19,093 nucleotides of DNA, taken from positions 1-19,093 of the forward strand of contig CAYXVF010000112.1 of assembly GCA_964468125.1 (NCBI GenBank). Reading direction: 5' to 3'. The notes beneath the pieces were generated by a model. That model ran no database searches and had not been told where the DNA came from. It saw nothing but the letters and a program-made list of their open reading frames with translations. The translations under genes and the position numbers were made by a program. Each line of letters starts with the position of its first letter. The first letter of the stretch is position 1. Shown in pieces: positions 15,094 through 19,093 of this stretch. This stretch comes from CAYXVF01 sp964468125 (GTDB taxonomy: Bacteria; Myxococcota; XYA12-FULL-58-9; CAYXVF01).

Positions 15094-15208
15094 CGGTGCC
15101 CCGAGCCTACACCGATGTTTGGGACCGTGTCAGGTCGCATCGGTCGATCGCGTTCGACTTCGCGCCAGCTCGGCGCCAACGTGTTAGGGTCGTCGCGAGG
15201 AGGAGAAG

Positions 15209-15670
15209 GTGGCCAGAGCGATCCGATCGATTTTCGCTGGGTGCATCGCGGCGGGCGCCTTTGCGCTGATGGGATGCGCGTCCGGCCCTCCCAAGGCTCA
15301 TCCGCTCTTGCTCGAGGGGGTCGAGCCCACCTGGCGCCACAACGCCGGGCACGAGCGTTACGACGTCTACGTAATGAAACGCGAAGGCGGTGGGTACGCG
15401 ACCAAGGTGTGCGTGCGTTATCGGGAGACCGGCTCCCATGTGTGGCGCAACAGCTGCCGGCGCAACGTGACCCGCTCGATGTCCTTTCGCTCGCCGCTGG
15501 TCACCACGAGCTACAACCTGAGTCACGTCGGGCAGATTCCGCCCGTGCATTCGAGTGCGGTCCCGGAGGAGATCGCCGCTCGACTCGAGGCCGCGTTCAA
15601 CGTCGTGCTCAACGGAGATGTTTCGATCGTCGACTTGGACGAGACCGGCGAAACCGCGCCGCCGCCCTAG
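15209..15670 (+). CDS. Small lipoprotein of unknown function (153 aa)
   Basis: GTG start at 15209 directly behind GAGGAGAAG. The signal MARAIRSIFAGCIAAGAFAL is followed by MGC, lipidated Cys23, then ASGPPKAHPLL. The mature domain is small and basic with a cysteine pair (VCVRYRETGSHVWRNSCRR) that could be a disulfide, and a C-terminal helix (EEIAARLEAAFNVVLNG). No recognised family. It is divergent from the hydrolase at 13930-15093 (gap 15094-15208, no clear promoter seen) and 70 bases upstream of the lipase-like gene in the same direction, so it may be co-transcribed with it. Confidence 0.75.
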   Translation: MARAIRSIFAGCIAAGAFALMGCASGPPKAHPLLLEGVEPTWRHNAGHERYDVYVMKREGGGYATKVCVRYRETGSHVWRNSCRRNVTRSMSFRSPLVTTSYNLSHVGQIPPVHSSAVPEEIAARLEAAFNVVLNGDVSIVDLDETGETAPPP

Positions 15671-15740
15671 CACGACGCGTGACGAAAACGGATGAGTCTC
15701 CGGGAGCAACCCGGGCTACCGGCCGACCGAAACGTTGGGC

Positions 15741-17180
15741 ATGATTCGAAGACCTGCCTGCCTCGTGTGTTTGGCCGTTGTCACCGGTTGCGGTGAGCCC
15801 ACCGAGGCGCGCCTTTCCGAGCCCGAGCCCGAGCCCGAGCCGAGCTCCTCGCCCACCGCCGAAATGCCGGAGGTGTTTCACCCGCCGGGCGCGGCCGGAC
15901 CGGACCAAGACATCGAACGCTGTGGACTCGAGTATTCGTGGTTGTCCGCGGGCGACGTGGGCGCGCTCGTCCGAACCGAGCCGGTGTATCGGCTCGACCG
16001 CCCCCTGCTGACTTCTCTGAGCTTCCTGGTCGACAGTGAGTTTGGCGTACGCCTGGCGCGCGAGCCGAATGACGACGTCGAAATCCATCGCATGCGTTAT
16101 CGAACGCAAGACCGCGGGGCGGGGATCGACGCGACTGGCCTCGTGGTTTTTCCGGCAACCCCGCTCGAGCGTACGCTTCCCGTGATCCTCCTCCTCCACG
16201 GTACGACCGGGCTCAACGATTCGTGCTCACCGTCCCGGGACATACGCGACCCGCTGAGCGACGACTTCGGATTTGCCGCGGTGATGGGGGTCCTCGCCTC
16301 CTACGGCTATATCGTCGTCGCACCCGACTACATCGGGTTGAAGTCCTCTGGGACACCGTCGCCGGAGCTGCATCCCTATTTGATCGGAGAGGCGACCGCG
16401 ATCGCGAGCTGGGACGCGCTGCGCGCCGCCGAGCGTTTGATCGCTGCCGAGACCGATTCTCGGCTCCGTGCCGGACGGGTCGCGGTTTGGGGAGCATCCC
16501 AAGGTGGCCACGCGGCTGCGTTCACGGTCCGCTATGGGCCCTACTACGCACCGGAGTACGACGTGGCCGCCGCGGTTTACGCGATTCCGCCGTCGAATCT
16601 GCGCCCGCATCTCACTCGTGCGCTCCGCTCCCTGCGTCCCGCAACCGGCAATACCATCCTCTTCGTTGCTGCAGCCAGTCAGTGGTATCAGGTGCCCGGA
16701 GGAACGCGTGATGTCTTCGAGCCGCCCTTCGACGAAGCGGTCGTGGAGGCGCTCTACGAGGAGTGCTCTCCCGAGCTCGGCGATGTCAGCCTCGAAGAGC
16801 TCTTCACCGATCAGGTCCTGCGCGGCGTCCAAGACGCTGGGTTCGATCGCTTGGAGCCTTGGAACTGTATCGTGCGTGAAAACAGCTTGACCACCACGTC
16901 GGTCACGCGCCGCGATTCGGTGCCTGCGCTCATGGTTCTCGCCGAGAACGACCAGTTGGTGGACAGCGCGGTCGAGCGGGCGAGCTTCGACGCGCTCTGC
17001 GACGACGGCATGCCACTCTATTTCTTGGAGTGCGCAGGGGCGGAGCACTCGGAGGGTTTCATCTACTCGGTCGACGATGCTTTGGATTTCATCGACGCGG
17101 GCCTAGACGACGCAATCTCGAATACCGGGCGGTGCGAGCGCGTGGCGCCCACCGTGTGCTCCAACACCCCGGAGCCTTGA
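15741..17180 (+). CDS. Secretory-lipase-like alpha/beta-hydrolase lipoprotein
   Basis: I choose ATG 15741 over a TTG two codons earlier; neither has a convincing Shine-Dalgarno. Signal MIRRPACLVCLAVVTGC has lipidated Cys17, then a spacer with four Glu-Pro repeats. The enzyme follows the secretory lipase (LIP) pattern: VILLLHGTTGLNDSC (about 148-162), GVLASYGYIVVAPDYIG (183-199), the nucleophile Ser253 in VAVWGASQGGHAAAF, then AVYAIPPSNL, Asp404 in LVLAENDQLVDS and His436 in CAGAEHSEGF. Several cysteines suggest disulfides outside the cytoplasm. It probably hydrolyses esters or lipids at the cell surface. Together with the gene at 13930-15093 it makes two lipid-anchored hydrolases within 3.3 kb, but they are different subfamilies with no close similarity, so not a recent duplication. 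Confidence 0.88.
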   Translation: MIRRPACLVCLAVVTGCGEPTEARLSEPEPEPEPSSSPTAEMPEVFHPPGAAGPDQDIERCGLEYSWLSAGDVGALVRTEPVYRLDRPLLTSLSFLVDSEFGVRLAREPNDDVEIHRMRYRTQDRGAGIDATGLVVFPATPLERTLPVILLLHGTTGLNDSCSPSRDIRDPLSDDFGFAAVMGVLASYGYIVVAPDYIGLKSSGTPSPELHPYLIGEATAIASWDALRAAERLIAAETDSRLRAGRVAVWGASQGGHAAAFTVRYGPYYAPEYDVAAAVYAIPPSNLRPHLTRALRSLRPATGNTILFVAAASQWYQVPGGTRDVFEPPFDEAVVEALYEECSPELGDVSLEELFTDQVLRGVQDAGFDRLEPWNCIVRENSLTTTSVTRRDSVPALMVLAENDQLVDSAVERASFDALCDDGMPLYFLECAGAEHSEGFIYSVDDALDFIDAGLDDAISNTGRCERVAPTVCSNTPEP

Positions 17181-17198
17181 CGTGCGCGGGGGCCTCGC

Positions 17199-18628
17199 TT
17201 AGCCACCCCGCAGAAGTGGGTGAACCTCCGCGGCGGGCCGTTGTCCTTCCCCCAGGAGCTCGGCGGTGCCACGCGCGGTGATCGCGGCGCCGTAGATCGA
17301 AGCGAGCAACCCCTGCGCCCCTTCTTCGCGCTCCAGAGCGGCAACCAGCGCCTCGCGTGCGGCGTCCGAAAGCGCGAACGAAACGCCGTTGTCGTAGAAC
17401 GCATTGCTCATCGCCGGCGTCGCGAAGTCTGCACTCCGCTGGGTCACCCGCTGCTCAGTGGCGAAGCGCGCGAGCATGTCGGTCGCGGCCTGAAGATCGG
17501 CGCCGTCCATGCTCTCCACGAGCGCCAAAATCGTGCCGATCTCCGCATCGCTGATCACGCGATCACGCGCCGAGAGCTGCAGCGCCCGCTCCAGCTCGCT
17601 CGGGTCCAAGCGACCGTCACCGAGCGCTTCGCGCAGCACCGCTTCGACCTCCGGTGACACACCGTAGGAGCGCCCGTTGCGGTCGATGGTGAGCGCGTCA
17701 AAGGGCGCGTCCCCCGCGGCCTGACCCTGGGTTACGCCCTTGATCCGGTGATTGAAGAAGCGAACCGCCCGGTCATAGTCCGCCGGAGAGAGCTCACCCG
17801 CGTCTACGGCGTCCCAAAGCGCTTTGCCGAGCTGCTCGACCTCGTTCGCCGTCAGATCCCGGTCGTCTTGGTGAATCGCACGCCAGACGCCCACCAGCGC
17901 TCGCCATAGCTCACCCGGCCGTCATCGCCGAGCAGGGTCGAAACGGTCTCGGCCGCGGCCGCCGCGGTGGTGATCGAGAGACCTTCCCCATTCGCCAAGC
18001 CCTTCGCGAAGCTCGCGATGAAATCCGCCGCACCGCCGCGAATCGCGTCCGCGTCGACCTCGCCCATCTCCACGAGCTTGCCCGCGAGCTGCTCGGACAG
18101 GGAATCGAACTGAGTCGGATCGATTTCCCCACGCTCCTCCATCACCTGCAGGCGCCGGAACGCGGCGCTGAGATCCCAGAGAGAGACGCCGCCATGGTTG
18201 AGCGCTGCGGACCAGACCGCCTCCAAATCGTCGGCGCTCAGATCGCCATCGGAAGCGCCTTCTCGAACCGCCGCCGAGATCTCCGATGCACCACGCCGAT
18301 CCCGAGCCCAGCGATTCCAGCGCTCGACGTTCGTATCGCTGAAGTGGTCGAGCGTGCTGACCACATCGCTCAGGTCTGCTTCGGTGAGGAACTGCGCCTC
18401 TCCGACAACCCGGCCCAAGAGTCTGTTCGCGACGGTGTCGTCGATCTGCCCCGAGTTCACCAGGTGCTGCAGCGTGTTCGCGATGTCGTTGAGCGTGGAG
18501 GTGTCCCCGCGCACGCGGTCGAGGAGCGCCGACAGGTCTTGTCCGCCGCGGTGTTTGGCCTGGTCTCGAAGGCGCGGATCAGCGCGCAGCTCACCCGGGG
18601 TAGTCGGGTGCGGGGTCGACCGCGCGCT
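17199..18628 (-). pseudogene. Acidic repeat protein with EF-hand-like loops, frameshifted and lacking a start
   Basis: Two overlapping minus-strand frames (open from 18628 to about 17900, then about 17905 to 17199) make one continuous protein of roughly 475 residues if one base is added near 17900: DGRVSYGE then ALVGVWRAIHQDD. The protein is helical and acidic and repeats short loops followed by helices: SDGDLSADDLEAV, RGEIDPTQFDSL, DDGRVSYGE, DDRDLTANEVEQL, AGELSPADYDRAV, DGRLDPSELERAL, RDRVISDAEIG. These resemble halves of EF-hand calcium loops. The frame is closed upstream by TAG at 18629-18631 and the first start (GTG 18514) has no ribosome binding site and would cut into homologous-looking sequence, so the N-terminus, including any signal, is probably missing. 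Function unknown; calcium binding is inference. Either decay or one or two sequence errors. Confidence 0.65.
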
Positions 18629-18814
18629 CTACGTGCCCAATTCGTTTTGCCTCGGCGTGCGTTCGGAATCGGCAGTGAAGTACGGCCGATTGGTGCTTTG
18701 CGGACCTCTCCGGTGACAGGTCACAGATTCGGCCCTCGGTCTCGGTTTTTCGGTGGAACCGCTGTCGGTCTCGGCCACGGAAGCGGTTTCCGTGACGGAG
18801 GCCGAGGCCGTCGG
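18629..18814. other. Decayed or non-coding DNA with GGTCTCGG repeats
   Basis: No gene supported. The octamer GGTCTCGG recurs (18738 and 18768 regions) with related GGTTTTTCGG between. A hairpin, CACGGAA-GCGGT-TTCCGTG, lies at 18776-18794. The minus strand is open but without any start codon, and its translation is Arg/His-rich without family resemblance. Confidence 0.45.
18776..18794. repeat. 7-bp perfect inverted repeat
   Basis: CACGGAA (18776-18782), loop GCGGT, TTCCGTG (18788-18794). It sits immediately before the four-helix-bundle remnant; no T-run follows. Role unknown. Confidence 0.5.
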
Positions 18815-18955
18815 ATCAACCGTTCACTGGCCACTCAGATTCGGCGGTCGGCCTCCAGTATCCCGCTCAACATCGGAGAGGGTTGCTACAGCCGGGGCGG
18901 CAATCAGTTAGCGCGCTTTGAGGATGCCATGGGTTCGGCCAATGAAACACGCGTG
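18815..18955 (+). pseudogene. Four-helix-bundle (S23/IVP-type) protein remnant
   Basis: The plus strand reads INRSLATQIRRSASSIPLNI, GEGCYSRGGNQLARFEDAMG, SANETRV. This is the conserved core of four-helix-bundle proteins first known from 23S rRNA intervening sequences, whose usual core is close to QIRRAA-S-NIAEG-R-RF-ALGSA-E. The N-terminal helix with its start is not recognisable, and after ETRV the frame reads PPRLTNRQFPL, which no longer resembles the family although it stays open to the window end. A shift of one base does not clearly rescue it. The 45-residue core is therefore a relic or a badly broken gene. No rRNA is nearby, so it is a stand-alone locus. The last 138 bases of the window show nothing else. 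Confidence 0.7.
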
Positions 18956-19093
18956 CACCCTCCGCGGCTTACAAACCGACAATTCCCGCTCTCAGACGGG
19001 CGGAACGACCGTCTGACAGGCGATTCCGATCGGAGATGGCTCCTTTTCGCATTCCCAATCGGTTCTAGGCGGACCGGGCGAGCTCCGGAGGCC

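Noticed and set aside
15820..15845. Hexamer repeat GAGCCC as a regulatory or mobile repeat
   Set aside because: It lies in the lipase-like gene and simply encodes an Glu-Pro spacer after the lipid anchor.
13930..17180. Tandem duplication of hydrolase genes
   Set aside because: The two enzymes share only the general alpha/beta-hydrolase triad; motifs and lengths differ, so no recent duplication.
18198..18716. Long plus-strand open frame opposite the EF-hand-like gene
   Set aside because: Ser/Arg-rich antisense shadow of the minus-strand protein; no ribosome binding site or family resemblance.

Overview
This is a GC-rich chromosomal window with the look of a free-living, Gram-negative, deltaproteobacterial-type genome, most likely Myxococcota. 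The reasons are the codon use, the high density of secreted lipoproteins (eight of about seventeen genes start with a lipobox signal), and a recA promoter site that matches the LexA motif described for Myxococcus. RecA, MltG, a ThrE-family exporter, a cyclophilin and a DUF1015 protein look intact and ordinary. I see no CRISPR array, rRNA, tRNA, intact transposon, prophage or recognised defence system.

Layout. 1-1346 (-): N-terminal two thirds of a subtilisin-like lipoprotein, cut by the window edge. 1347-2170: an unassigned stretch followed by a decayed AraC-type regulator. 2174-2677 (-): a small lipoprotein with a strikingly structured leader, and divergent from it 2829-3983 (+), a repeat-rich lipoprotein. 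4034-5905 (-): MltG with a GAF-like N-terminal extension, divergent from recA (6125-7309 +). 7395-9104 (+): a four-repeat DUF11 lipoprotein. 9148-10344 (-): a ThrE-family amino-acid exporter, divergent from an integrase-core-like small protein (10529-11077 +) across a segment full of palindromes and GATCCGC elements. 11175-12995 (+): a cyclophilin lipoprotein and a DUF1015 protein in a two-gene operon. 13003-13173 (-): a very small membrane protein. 13369-13929 (+): a helical unknown. 13930-15093 (-): a PAF-acetylhydrolase-like lipoprotein. 15209-15670 (+): an unknown lipoprotein. 15741-17180 (+): a secretory-lipase-like lipoprotein. 17199-18628 (-): a frameshifted protein with acidic EF-hand-like repeats. 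18629-19093: decayed DNA with a four-helix-bundle (S23/IVP) remnant.

How it fits together. Most genes act in the cell envelope: one peptidoglycan lytic transglycosylase, one protease, two esterase/lipase-type hydrolases, one prolyl isomerase and several surface-type lipoproteins. There is no single long operon. Genes are mostly single or in pairs, with four divergent intergenic regions that are the main regulatory real estate. Two genes (AraC, and the 17.2-18.6 kb protein) are each broken by what looks like one missing base, which could be real decay or sequence error.

Best candidates for something undescribed: the multibranched leader that buries the Shine-Dalgarno of the 2174-2677 lipoprotein; the palindrome cluster upstream of the integrase-core-like protein; and the GAF-like/transmembrane/MltG fusion.
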